Of a DNA stretch of 56,539 nt, positions 9,624-17,725 are shown piece after piece. A program made the position numbers and the translations under genes. The DNA comes from Thiomargarita sp. GTDB lineage: Bacteria > Pseudomonadota > Gammaproteobacteria > Beggiatoales > Beggiatoaceae. A model generated the notes under the pieces. It was not told the DNA's origin, did not search any database, and saw only the letters and a list, made by a program, of their open reading frames with translations. The stretch is from the NCBI GenBank assembly GCA_020721045.1, contig DYNN01000009.1:1-56539 (forward strand), written 5' to 3'. The first letter of the stretch is position 1. Every line of letters starts with the position of its first letter.

Positions 9624-10253
9624 ATGATTACAGTGATTGGCAATCTTAAAGGTGGTTCAGGTAAAAGTACCATAACGTTTAATTTGGCGTTATGGTTGAT
9701 CCGTGAAGGGAAGGACGTGCTCGCCTATGATTTAGACCCACAATGTACACTGAGTGATGTGGTTCAAGTGCGAAAAGAAGAACATTATGAACCTGCTCTA
9801 ACCGTGTATAATCGTTATCAAAAACCACAACAGAAACAATCTATTGAAGATATTGAAGTACTCATCGATGTGGGTACGGCAAATATGAATGGTATGAAGA
9901 ATGCCATTTCTCGCGCTGACCGCATTGTTATTCCCGTTCCTCCCAGTCAAGCTGATATTTGGTCAACTCAGCGTTTTTTGTATATGATCGCAAGTACTAT
10001 TAAGAAAGATCAACCTGTTGAAGTAGTTGCGTTTATTAATCGTGCTGATACCCATGTCAGTATTCGTGAATCTGACGAAGCAGAAGAAGCATTGCGTACC
10101 TTACCCGGTATTCGCGTGTTATCCGTGCGCTTATGTCAACGTACAACTTATCGCCGTTCCTTTAGCGAAGGATTAGCTGTATTTGAACTTGACGTAATTA
10201 GTAAAGCATCCGCTGAATTTGAAGAATTTGCCCGCTGTTTATATCCCGCCTAA
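9624..10253 (+). CDS. Orphan ParA/McdA-type positioning ATPase
   Basis: A 209-aa deviant-Walker ATPase. Residues 1-15 carry the P-loop with the signature lysine (NLKGGSGKST). AYDLDPQ gives the second motif, VLIDVGTANMNG the Walker B region, and IPVPPSQADIWSTQ the switch region. Length and layout fit orphan ParA proteins that place plasmids, chemoreceptors or carboxysomes by forming gradients on the nucleoid. No ParB gene is near. The start at 9624 puts the P-loop at the expected position; an upstream ATG at 9564 is possible but neither start has a good ribosome binding site. It follows the sulfur globule gene on the same strand by 83 bases, suggesting co-transcription. Confidence 0.8.
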   Translation: MITVIGNLKGGSGKSTITFNLALWLIREGKDVLAYDLDPQCTLSDVVQVRKEEHYEPALTVYNRYQKPQQKQSIEDIEVLIDVGTANMNGMKNAISRADRIVIPVPPSQADIWSTQRFLYMIASTIKKDQPVEVVAFINRADTHVSIRESDEAEEALRTLPGIRVLSVRLCQRTTYRRSFSEGLAVFELDVISKASAEFEEFARCLYPA

Positions 10254-10296
10254 TTACTGTTTCTTGATTTTTTCTGTACTAACTCCTTAAATCAAT

Positions 10297-10315
10297 TTAA
10301 AATTAGATTTGAAGT
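10297..10315. repeat. Left copy of 19-bp direct repeat flanking the CHAT cassette
   Basis: TTAAAATTAGATTTGAAGT here is repeated exactly at 15738-15756. The next ~15 bases of the two copies are also related, differing mainly by transitions. The two copies bracket the three genes of the CHAT cassette and nothing else. Confidence 0.7.
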
Positions 10316-10469
10316 ACGTAATACCTGTCTTTAATGTGAAATGTCTTAAAATCTGTCGTAAACTTATTTCTTTATCCCTGCGTTCTAAGCTCTATCTTAG
10401 GCTGTTCATTCCGCTTTTGATGAGCTTCAATTTATTAGGGGAAATGTCTCTATAAAGTAGGTAATCAAT

Positions 10470-11810
10470 ATGGAATATCAACTGTATTTTCTGATGTTGG
10501 CTTATCGCTGGCAAATTGGAAAATTTTATACAGAACCAAGTGATTTTGCTAATTTTGCAAAACTTTCTGCGGATTTCTTGCATCGTAAAATGGAAAAAGA
10601 TAAACGTTTGTTTCAAGTACGCTGTTCATCTAAAAATCCATTGAGTAATAGTGAGATTAATCAATTGATTGCACAGAGTTGGCAGACAATAGCGGAACTT
10701 TATGGGACGCAAGCAAATACTTTATTGGCAAGTGTCGCTCTGGTTGTAGTGACAGAGGATTTATCAAAACATCCGCCGTTGATTTTAACGTTGCAAGAGA
10801 ATAAAAATCAGTTAAGTGAGATAATATTTAAACCAGCGACCCTCTTGTTTACAGTAAAAGATATGGAGGGTATAACCGCTGCTCAATTGGTTAGTTTTCA
10901 TAGTCAAATTAAGCCATCGTGGCAACTGGATTTTTCTTATGAGAATCAAGTTGTTTTAAAACCACTGACTCATGGTGAAAATGATAATCATCCAGTATTT
11001 GTTGCTTATGGTTTGAGTTGGGGTGATTTGCCGATAGAAAAACGGGAAAGTTTATTACCCGGTTTGCAAAAACTTTTGTGGCATGGGGCAAGCGGAAAGT
11101 ATGCGTTAATGTATTTATTTCCCAATATTTTAATGTGTCAATGGCAATTCAGTCACATTGATGCGGCGGCGGCGTTGATGATGGAAAAATTGGATAGGAA
11201 GAATTCATTTTATCGTAGTTTTCCGGAGAAGAATTTTAGACGATCATCCATGCGTCAATTACAAAAGGAATTGCAAGCCATTAAAAAGATAGATGTTGAT
11301 ACGCGATATACTTTAAGTCGTTTGAAACAAGCGATTAATACGTTGGAAGTCAACCGTAGTAATTTATTGGTACAAATGGAGGATGTGGTACAAAAGGTGG
11401 CTAATGGGCGTGGTTGGCAAGTGGATTGGATTGGAGATACATTAGCGAAAAAAATTAAACATCAGATAGATGCTTTAACAACGCGACAAATTTATTTAGA
11501 AGGGCAGTTAATCCATTTAGGAGCGTCAGAGTCGCGGTGGCAAGTCGAGTTAGAAATGAAACGGGTTATGGCAACCGAGCGATTGAATCGTCAAGGGAGT
11601 ATTATTACTCTAGTTGTAGTGATGGCTTCTATTTCACAAATTTTTGGTGTTACTTCACTATTAAGTCATGAAGTTAAAACTGATTATTGGTGGAAAATGA
11701 GTGATACTATTATCAATACTGGATTAAACTTTTTTTTCACCAGTCCAACAATTTATTTGCTGGTTGCGCTGTTTTTTATCATTTGGATTATGTTCAAAAA
11801 GACTAATTGA
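10470..11810 (+). CDS. Coiled-coil protein with two C-terminal membrane segments
   Basis: A 446-aa protein I cannot assign to a named family. The first ~250 residues look soluble and globular. Residues about 265-370 are long charged helices of coiled-coil type (LQKELQAIKKIDVDTRY..., NRSNLLVQMEDVV). Two membrane segments follow, about 386-404 (GSIITLVVVMASISQIFGV) and 424-442 (TSPTIYLLVALFFIIWIMF), with a short basic tail. The layout of a long helix ending in a two-helix hairpin recalls CorA-like and SLATT-type membrane proteins, but the GMN motif of CorA is absent. It is the first gene of a cassette with an 86-aa protein and a CHAT protein, so it may be a membrane-acting effector or an anchor; this is inference. 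Confidence 0.65.
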   Translation: MEYQLYFLMLAYRWQIGKFYTEPSDFANFAKLSADFLHRKMEKDKRLFQVRCSSKNPLSNSEINQLIAQSWQTIAELYGTQANTLLASVALVVVTEDLSKHPPLILTLQENKNQLSEIIFKPATLLFTVKDMEGITAAQLVSFHSQIKPSWQLDFSYENQVVLKPLTHGENDNHPVFVAYGLSWGDLPIEKRESLLPGLQKLLWHGASGKYALMYLFPNILMCQWQFSHIDAAAALMMEKLDRKNSFYRSFPEKNFRRSSMRQLQKELQAIKKIDVDTRYTLSRLKQAINTLEVNRSNLLVQMEDVVQKVANGRGWQVDWIGDTLAKKIKHQIDALTTRQIYLEGQLIHLGASESRWQVELEMKRVMATERLNRQGSIITLVVVMASISQIFGVTSLLSHEVKTDYWWKMSDTIINTGLNFFFTSPTIYLLVALFFIIWIMFKKTN

Positions 11811-11821
11811 AGGAGAGTGTG

Positions 11822-12082
11822 ATGAGTCAATTACAAGATAATTTGCGTGATTATATTGACACGCTAGAACAATGGTTAAAAGAGTGTGATGGTAATGATG
11901 AGTATTTGTTAAATAAGGCGTTGCATCAATGGGGTGCTAAGGATTTTCGTTATTTGGTGTTAGCACAGACTCAACAAGCGATGAAAAAAGGGATAGAATT
12001 AACTGAAGACAGTGATTGGGATAAGGTGGAGGAAGAAACGGCTGAAAAACTTAAAGTTAATAAACCGACAAATATGAGATGA
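11822..12082 (+). CDS. Small acidic protein of the CHAT cassette
   Basis: An 86-aa mostly helical, acidic protein with no recognised domain. The ATG at 11822 is preceded by AAGGAGAG, a strong ribosome binding site that overlaps the stop of the upstream gene, so the two are co-translated. No signal peptide or membrane segment. The tight coupling suggests it works with the two-TM protein, for example as an adaptor or inhibitor; that is inference. Confidence 0.65.
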   Translation: MSQLQDNLRDYIDTLEQWLKECDGNDEYLLNKALHQWGAKDFRYLVLAQTQQAMKKGIELTEDSDWDKVEEETAEKLKVNKPTNMR

Positions 12083-12107
12083 TTACTGACAGCCCCTACG
12101 ATCTTTT

Positions 12108-12182
12108 GTAGGGTGTATAAGCGAAGCGTCATACACCTTTCGAGTATTTGGTGCATGACGGCTTACGCCTTATGCACCCTAC
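12108..12182. repeat. REP-like palindromic repeat inside the CHAT cassette
   Basis: A 75-bp palindrome. The left arm starts GTAGGGTGTATAAGCGAAGC and the right arm is its near complement, ending in CTTATGCACCCTAC. Inner ends TACACC and GGTGCA pair too. A related half copy lies at 46996-47026. It sits between the 86-aa gene and the CHAT gene and could act as a processing or partial termination signal. Confidence 0.75.
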
Positions 12183-12221
12183 GATTTCTACCATTAAATT
12201 TTTTAATCACGGTGTCCACTC

Positions 12222-15200
12222 ATGCAACAACCCTCACAAGAATATCAAGAACTCATTATCAGAGACCTCCAAAGATTGTTTGGCAACAGTCTAACCCCTG
12301 ATCAACACCGTGTTGCAGCAGAAATATTCTGGGAAGTTGTTCTTTCAGTTGCAGATAAACAAACTTCTTTCGACGATTGGCAAATACGAGTCACCACACT
12401 GCAACAAGATTGGAAAGAACAAGCACAAGCTGCCACCTTACCGGCTGAATTGAATACTGCCCATTTTGCCCAACTGTGGTTGCAATGGGTAGCAGGAGAT
12501 ATAACAAAAGAGATTTTCCAACAATCCCCCACACTTTTCTACGAAGAAGGCATTAAATTAATCGATTCAATCCTTGCCATGGGTGAAATCGACACAGCGA
12601 TAAAAATAGTGATTCTATGGCTGTGTTACAACGCAGGATTAACACAAGGACAACTCAAGCAGCCAGAAAAGGAATTAAAGCTTTATCAACAAGGACTTGA
12701 TTATGCGATAAATTGGCTTATTGACCTCACGCCTGAGGCTAAAGCGACAGTTTTATCACTGTGTTACAACGCAGGATTAACACAAGGACAACTCAAGCAG
12801 CCAGAAAAGGAATTAAAGCTTTATCAACAAGGACTTGATTATGCGATAAATTGGCTTATTGACCTCACGCCTGAGGCTAAAGGGAGAGTTTTATCACTGA
12901 TTAATAATAAGTTAAGCATTTACTACGCTTCAGGACAAACCGCCCAAGTGATTGATCAGTTGCCTTATTTGGGTTTTTGGACTTGGATTGCGTTTCATGA
13001 TAGTGAAGAAGAGCATAAAAGAACGCATCTACACAATTGGAAAAATTACCTAAACATCCAATTTGTGCCCGCGCATTTTACCGCTGCTTTTCAAGACTTT
13101 TTATATACCCTGCTCACCGATTATCACCATCCAGAAAAATCACAACGTCCTTTCACTTTTATCACTACCGATATTTTATTCAAACTCAGTGAAAGTTTAT
13201 ATTCTTTAGATCAGGCGCAAGATAACCAACGATTAAGACTCGTTTATGAGCAATTGAGTAAATTCGATGATTTAGATTGTATCATAACAGCACAACGCTT
13301 TGAACAAAAAGCTAAAAAACTACAACAACAAAAAGAACAATTATCCCAGACAAATGGGTTGTTTCGATCAGTTAAGCAATGGTTTTTAACGGGTCAGCAA
13401 CATGATCTTAATGTGGCTATTGAACAACAACGGCAAATGATTAGTGATTCAACAGAATGGAAAACGGCTTGTCAATCCACTGAAACGGCATTAATCGATT
13501 GGTTACGCGCTAACTGCGAAACACATCTTAAATTATCACCTCAATATAAATACGGTATTGAAGAATTGCCACATGTTATTCTCGCGTTACTATTCATCAG
13601 CCATAGCGCGTCGCCTGAAGAAACCTTAATCCATTGGCAAACACAATCGCCTTGGCAAACAGTAGAAACGCTAAAATCAGCATTAACGACAACTTATTAT
13701 CAACAATGGCTAAATCCTGCTGATCCTGAAAAACAAAAGCAACCGTTGTATGTGTGGGAAAATTCACTCAAAGAGCACTACCCTACTAATAACTTACTCA
13801 TAAAATTAACCATCTATCCTGATATTATCAATCAAGATCAACCAACTATACGCGATTGGTTAAGACAACCAGAACCATTATTGGATAAACTACGGTTAGC
13901 TTGGCAAAATCTGCAACAACGAGCCAAACCGCTTGCCGCGCTATTGGCTGCTTTTGAGACTGAAGATTTTCCTCAAAATATTGCCAGTGCTATTACTAAA
14001 AACCAACCCTCACACTATTCGTTAGCAATAACAACGCTAATATTAGGCAATCTGAAAAATATCTTAGATAATGCAATAAAATCATGGTTAGAACAAACAA
14101 AATTATCAGATGATGGTAATATTCTTGAAATATTAGCAACTTATAAACACCGTTTTAGCCGTGCCATAAATATTTACAGCAAAACTCATCATCACCTATT
14201 AGCGCAACAAACTTATAAATGGGCAAATGTGCTATTACAAGATTCATTACAAGTATTATCTGTGCCAGTAATCTCTAATTATTGGGGAATGACTTCACTA
14301 CAAAACATAGGGCAATCACACTCAAGATTGAATAAAATAATTTGGGAGATTTTAGAACGTAGCCGCATTAGTTTGCACAATATTGCTTTAAAATTACCTG
14401 AAGATTGGGAAACGAAATTAGGGGAAGAACTGTGGGACAGTTTAGACCTTATGGTAAAGGCGATAGATAATGGCTACAAACCTGCTGATGACGAAATGTT
14501 GCCGCCCTTGCAAACATGGTTAGAATACTTTGATAATAAATTACATCGTTATCAATCGCTTGATTGGAAAAATTGCCATCAACGATTACAAACAAATGAA
14601 GCCCTCATTCAACCCTTTTTCGATAACCAACAACAGACTTACCGCTTGCTATGGTTAGATAAAAATAATGGTCTATCACTACTTTATTTACCAGACAATT
14701 GCCGAGCCGGTTCATGGTGGGAAAATGAAGAAAAAACGGGTGTTATTGATCAATGGGAACAAGCATTGGCTCTACCAGATAATGACAGTTGTGCGCTGAT
14801 GACCACGCTATCAACTAATTCAGCTTGGGTAACATGCGCTGAGTATTTAGCTGAAACCGCAAAACAACGCAACATTACACAACTCATCACTATTTTTCCC
14901 GCACCGCTTGGACAATTGCCTTGGGAAGCGTTACCGGCTTTAGAAAATTTACTTATCCGTGCTGTAAGCATCAGTCAATGGTATGATGAAAAAATACTTA
15001 ATGAATCAGGTGAATATGTTTTGGGCATGGGCAATTTAACCAAGCTTAATTGCTGTAACAGCGAAGCCGCTTGGATTGCCAAACAATGGCAGACAACCGC
15101 AACTTTGCCTACAAAAACCATTGAAACTTTCGACATACTTCATCAACTTGCCAACCAACGCCGCGTTTATCTTTCCACACATGGCAGTTTCAATCCATAC

Positions 15201-15731
15201 AATCCATTAAATAGCGGACTTTTATTAGGACATTTACAAAACAGAGATAAGGATGGAAAATCCAGTGAATCGGTCGATTTACCCCTATGGCTATGCAGCG
15301 CAATCAAAACTCCTTGTGAATTGTTAATTTTATCAGCTTGTGAATCCAATCTCACTGGCAGACGCACGGCTGGCATTCTTTCTCCATTAGGTATTGCACC
15401 CAGCTTTATTGCCGCTGGCGCACACACCGTCATCGGTACACTCTGGAATGTGAAAGATATTACAACACTTTATTTTTTCTATTATTTTTTCACTATTGCA
15501 CAAGAAAATCCTCAACTACCATGGCACCAAATCATGACACAAGCGCGCCATAAACTACGTCACACAACTCAAACAGAACTTAAAAAACTGGCAAAAGAAT
15601 TAAATATAGAAAACAATAGTCGCTGTGAACATGGACTCAATGCTTTAATTCATGGTTTAGAAGTAAAACCCTTTGACAAATTCAAAGAATGGGGCGCTTT
15701 TACTGTGTGTGGAGATGTCACGCATAGCTAA
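12222..15731 (+). CDS. TPR-like repeat protein with C-terminal CHAT protease domain
   Basis: A 1169-aa protein. The last ~270 residues are a CHAT (caspase-fold) domain: His987 in YLSTHGSFNPYNPL and Cys1040 in LLILSACESN form the catalytic pair, followed by the family's AGAHTVIGTLWNVKD strand. Residues about 134-225 hold two 46-aa TPR-like units (KQPEKELKLYQQGLDYAINW) that are identical over most of their length. The middle ~700 residues are helical and unassigned. CHAT proteins act as regulated peptidases, for instance the Craspase protease and partners of bacterial gasdermins. Here the neighbours are a two-TM coiled-coil protein and an 86-aa protein, a possible protease plus membrane-effector arrangement. 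The ribosome binding site is weak, and a palindrome precedes the gene. Confidence 0.9.
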   Translation: MQQPSQEYQELIIRDLQRLFGNSLTPDQHRVAAEIFWEVVLSVADKQTSFDDWQIRVTTLQQDWKEQAQAATLPAELNTAHFAQLWLQWVAGDITKEIFQQSPTLFYEEGIKLIDSILAMGEIDTAIKIVILWLCYNAGLTQGQLKQPEKELKLYQQGLDYAINWLIDLTPEAKATVLSLCYNAGLTQGQLKQPEKELKLYQQGLDYAINWLIDLTPEAKGRVLSLINNKLSIYYASGQTAQVIDQLPYLGFWTWIAFHDSEEEHKRTHLHNWKNYLNIQFVPAHFTAAFQDFLYTLLTDYHHPEKSQRPFTFITTDILFKLSESLYSLDQAQDNQRLRLVYEQLSKFDDLDCIITAQRFEQKAKKLQQQKEQLSQTNGLFRSVKQWFLTGQQHDLNVAIEQQRQMISDSTEWKTACQSTETALIDWLRANCETHLKLSPQYKYGIEELPHVILALLFISHSASPEETLIHWQTQSPWQTVETLKSALTTTYYQQWLNPADPEKQKQPLYVWENSLKEHYPTNNLLIKLTIYPDIINQDQPTIRDWLRQPEPLLDKLRLAWQNLQQRAKPLAALLAAFETEDFPQNIASAITKNQPSHYSLAITTLILGNLKNILDNAIKSWLEQTKLSDDGNILEILATYKHRFSRAINIYSKTHHHLLAQQTYKWANVLLQDSLQVLSVPVISNYWGMTSLQNIGQSHSRLNKIIWEILERSRISLHNIALKLPEDWETKLGEELWDSLDLMVKAIDNGYKPADDEMLPPLQTWLEYFDNKLHRYQSLDWKNCHQRLQTNEALIQPFFDNQQQTYRLLWLDKNNGLSLLYLPDNCRAGSWWENEEKTGVIDQWEQALALPDNDSCALMTTLSTNSAWVTCAEYLAETAKQRNITQLITIFPAPLGQLPWEALPALENLLIRAVSISQWYDEKILNESGEYVLGMGNLTKLNCCNSEAAWIAKQWQTTATLPTKTIETFDILHQLANQRRVYLSTHGSFNPYNPLNSGLLLGHLQNRDKDGKSSESVDLPLWLCSAIKTPCELLILSACESNLTGRRTAGILSPLGIAPSFIAAGAHTVIGTLWNVKDITTLYFFYYFFTIAQENPQLPWHQIMTQARHKLRHTTQTELKKLAKELNIENNSRCEHGLNALIHGLEVKPFDKFKEWGAFTVCGDVTHS
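12621..12896 (+). repeat. In-frame 138-bp tandem duplication in the CHAT gene
   Basis: Two units, 12621-12758 and 12759-12896, each 138 bp (46 codons). The first 124 bp of each are identical; the last 14 differ at three positions. Identity at third codon positions means the duplication is recent or kept uniform by gene conversion. Confidence 0.95.
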
Positions 15732-15737
15732 CGCCGC

Positions 15738-15756
15738 TTAAAATTAGATTTGAAGT
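15738..15756. repeat. Right copy of 19-bp direct repeat flanking the CHAT cassette
   Basis: Exact copy of 10297-10315 in the same orientation, starting seven bases after the CHAT stop codon. The distance between the copies is 5441 bp. Confidence 0.7.
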
Positions 15757-15807
15757 GCACAACGCCTATTGATATGATTCTTGTTTTTTATGAACAAAAT
15801 CTAGGTT

Positions 15808-16992
15808 ATGGAATACGTTGCTTACATTGCACTGTTATTGGGTATCTGTCTCATATTATTGACATTTCCGGGATATATTGAACTGCTTTGGCTTACTATC
15901 GGTGGTATTTTACCTTTACGCCGCTTACCTTCCCCTCAAACAACATTACAACACATTGCTATTTTAATTCCAGCGCATAATGAATCGGGCGATATTGCGC
16001 GTTGTGTGCATAGTTTACAGCAATGTACACCGCCTGATACGCCTTATTCTATCTATGTGATTGCAGATAATTGTACGGATGACACTGCAAATCAAGCACA
16101 AATTGCCGGTGCTTCGGTCATTATTCGCCAAGATGACAGCAAACGTGGTAAAGGTTATGCGCTAGATTATGCGTTTAATCAATTATTTAGCCAAGAAGTG
16201 GATGCTGTATTAATTATTGATGCGGATACCGTGGTTGAAGCTAATTTTATCCAAGCCTGCGAACAAATTTTTCTGGCGGGTGCGGGCGCTTTACAATGTC
16301 GTTATGTAGTGAATAATCCAACGGCTTCGTTGCGAACACATTTGATGCATATCGCATTATTGGCATTTAATGTACTGCGATTACGTGGGAGAGAACGTTG
16401 GAATTTATCTGTTGGTATTTCAGGCAATGGTTTTGGCGTGCGCAAGCAGACAATTCAAGCAGTTCCTTATTGTGCCAGTTCTGTCGTAGAAGATTTGGAA
16501 TATCATTTGTCTTTAGTACGTGCTGGTATACGTGTGTGGATGGTGGATAATACAACAGTTCGCGCAGATATGCCAATCAGTGCCAGTGGCAATGCTACTC
16601 AACGAGCACGTTGGGAAGGCGGGCGTTTACGCATGATGCGAGAAAATATTCCACGCTTAACACACGCTGTATTCAAAGGACAATGGCGATTGTTAGAACC
16701 TTTATTAGATTTGTTATTGTTACCATTGGCTTTACACGTGCTATTATTAACAATTATGCTTTGTATTCCAATAAGTTGGTTACAAATTTACGCTTTAATC
16801 GGTTTTGGGATCGTCATATTTCACGTTTTAGCTGCCATTAAAGTGGGTGGTGGTCATTGGCGAGATGTGGCAATATTAGGTATTGCACCATTTTATATTT
16901 TGTGGAAATTAGTGCAAATTCCACGATTATTGAGAGCAGCACGTAAAAGTGCACAATGGGTTAGAACAGAAAGAGAGACACCTAAAAAATAA
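15808..16992 (+). CDS. Membrane family 2 glycosyltransferase
   Basis: A 394-aa processive-type GT2 enzyme. One N-terminal membrane helix (residues 3-25) is followed by the GT-A domain: ILIPAHNESGDIARC, the VIADNCTDD motif, the IIDADT metal site at about 137-141, and the QRARWEGGR acceptor motif (Q/RxxRW type) near 264-272. Two to three membrane helices follow (about 300-370). It probably builds or extends an exopolysaccharide or lipid-linked glycan at the inner membrane; the sugar cannot be predicted. It ends one base before thiE, so the two may share a transcript by chance of packing. Confidence 0.85.
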   Translation: MEYVAYIALLLGICLILLTFPGYIELLWLTIGGILPLRRLPSPQTTLQHIAILIPAHNESGDIARCVHSLQQCTPPDTPYSIYVIADNCTDDTANQAQIAGASVIIRQDDSKRGKGYALDYAFNQLFSQEVDAVLIIDADTVVEANFIQACEQIFLAGAGALQCRYVVNNPTASLRTHLMHIALLAFNVLRLRGRERWNLSVGISGNGFGVRKQTIQAVPYCASSVVEDLEYHLSLVRAGIRVWMVDNTTVRADMPISASGNATQRARWEGGRLRMMRENIPRLTHAVFKGQWRLLEPLLDLLLLPLALHVLLLTIMLCIPISWLQIYALIGFGIVIFHVLAAIKVGGGHWRDVAILGIAPFYILWKLVQIPRLLRAARKSAQWVRTERETPKK

Positions 16993-16993
16993 T

Positions 16994-17611
16994 ATGCGCG
17001 GATTATATGCAATTACAGACAACATTCTGATTAAAAAAGATAAATTTATTGCAACTGTTGAACAAGCTTTGCAAGGCGGTGCAGCTGTCATACAGTATCG
17101 TGATAAAAATACGCCATTTGATGATAAAGTTTTACAAGCACTTGAATTATCAGCATTATGTCGCCAGTATCACGTTCCTTTGATAATTAATGATGATGTG
17201 AAATTAGCTAAGCAAATTGATGCAGATGGAGTACATTTAGGCAAAGATGACGGCACAATTGCAACAGCACGCGAATTTTTAGGCAAGCATTCAATTATTG
17301 GGGTTTCTTGTTACAATCAACTCGATTTAGCTCAACAAGCTGTTCAAGCGGGTGCAAATTATATTGCTTTTGGGCGTTTTTTTCCTTCACACACCAAACC
17401 TAATGCAGTGTTAGCTTCTCCAGATTTATTAATCGCAGCACGTCAATTGTTTTCTTGTCCTATTGTGGCAATTGGAGGTATTACGCCTGAAAATGCGGAA
17501 CCTTTAGTTGCTGCCGGTGCTGATTGTCTTGCTGTTATCCACGGTATATTTGGGCAAACGCAAGTACGTGTGGCTGCACAAAATTATGCGCAATTGTACT
17601 CATCTATTTGA
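16994..17611 (+). CDS. thiE: Thiamine-phosphate synthase
   Basis: A 205-aa TIM-barrel enzyme of normal length. It joins the pyrimidine HMP-PP and the thiazole phosphate to give thiamine phosphate. Family motifs: IQYRDKN (residues about 31-37), LIINDDVKLA, DGVHLGKDDG, IGVSCYN, YIAFGRFFPSHTKP and IVAIGGITPENA (phosphate site). The start at 16994 gives the typical short N terminus; a longer frame overlaps the glycosyltransferase gene. No other thi genes are in the window. Confidence 0.96.
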   Translation: MRGLYAITDNILIKKDKFIATVEQALQGGAAVIQYRDKNTPFDDKVLQALELSALCRQYHVPLIINDDVKLAKQIDADGVHLGKDDGTIATAREFLGKHSIIGVSCYNQLDLAQQAVQAGANYIAFGRFFPSHTKPNAVLASPDLLIAARQLFSCPIVAIGGITPENAEPLVAAGADCLAVIHGIFGQTQVRVAAQNYAQLYSSI

Positions 17612-17725
17612 ATATAAATTATAAAATAGTTCGCTGTTACCTCAATAATCTAACAATATTTATTTAAAAATAAGTCACGTATAATGCAGGCTCGGAGGTT
17701 TTTTCAACTGGAGGAGAAATTAAAA

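Noticed and set aside
12621-12896. Possible CRISPR-like direct repeats
   Set aside because: The period is 138 bp, the copies adjoin with no spacer, and both are in frame inside the CHAT gene.
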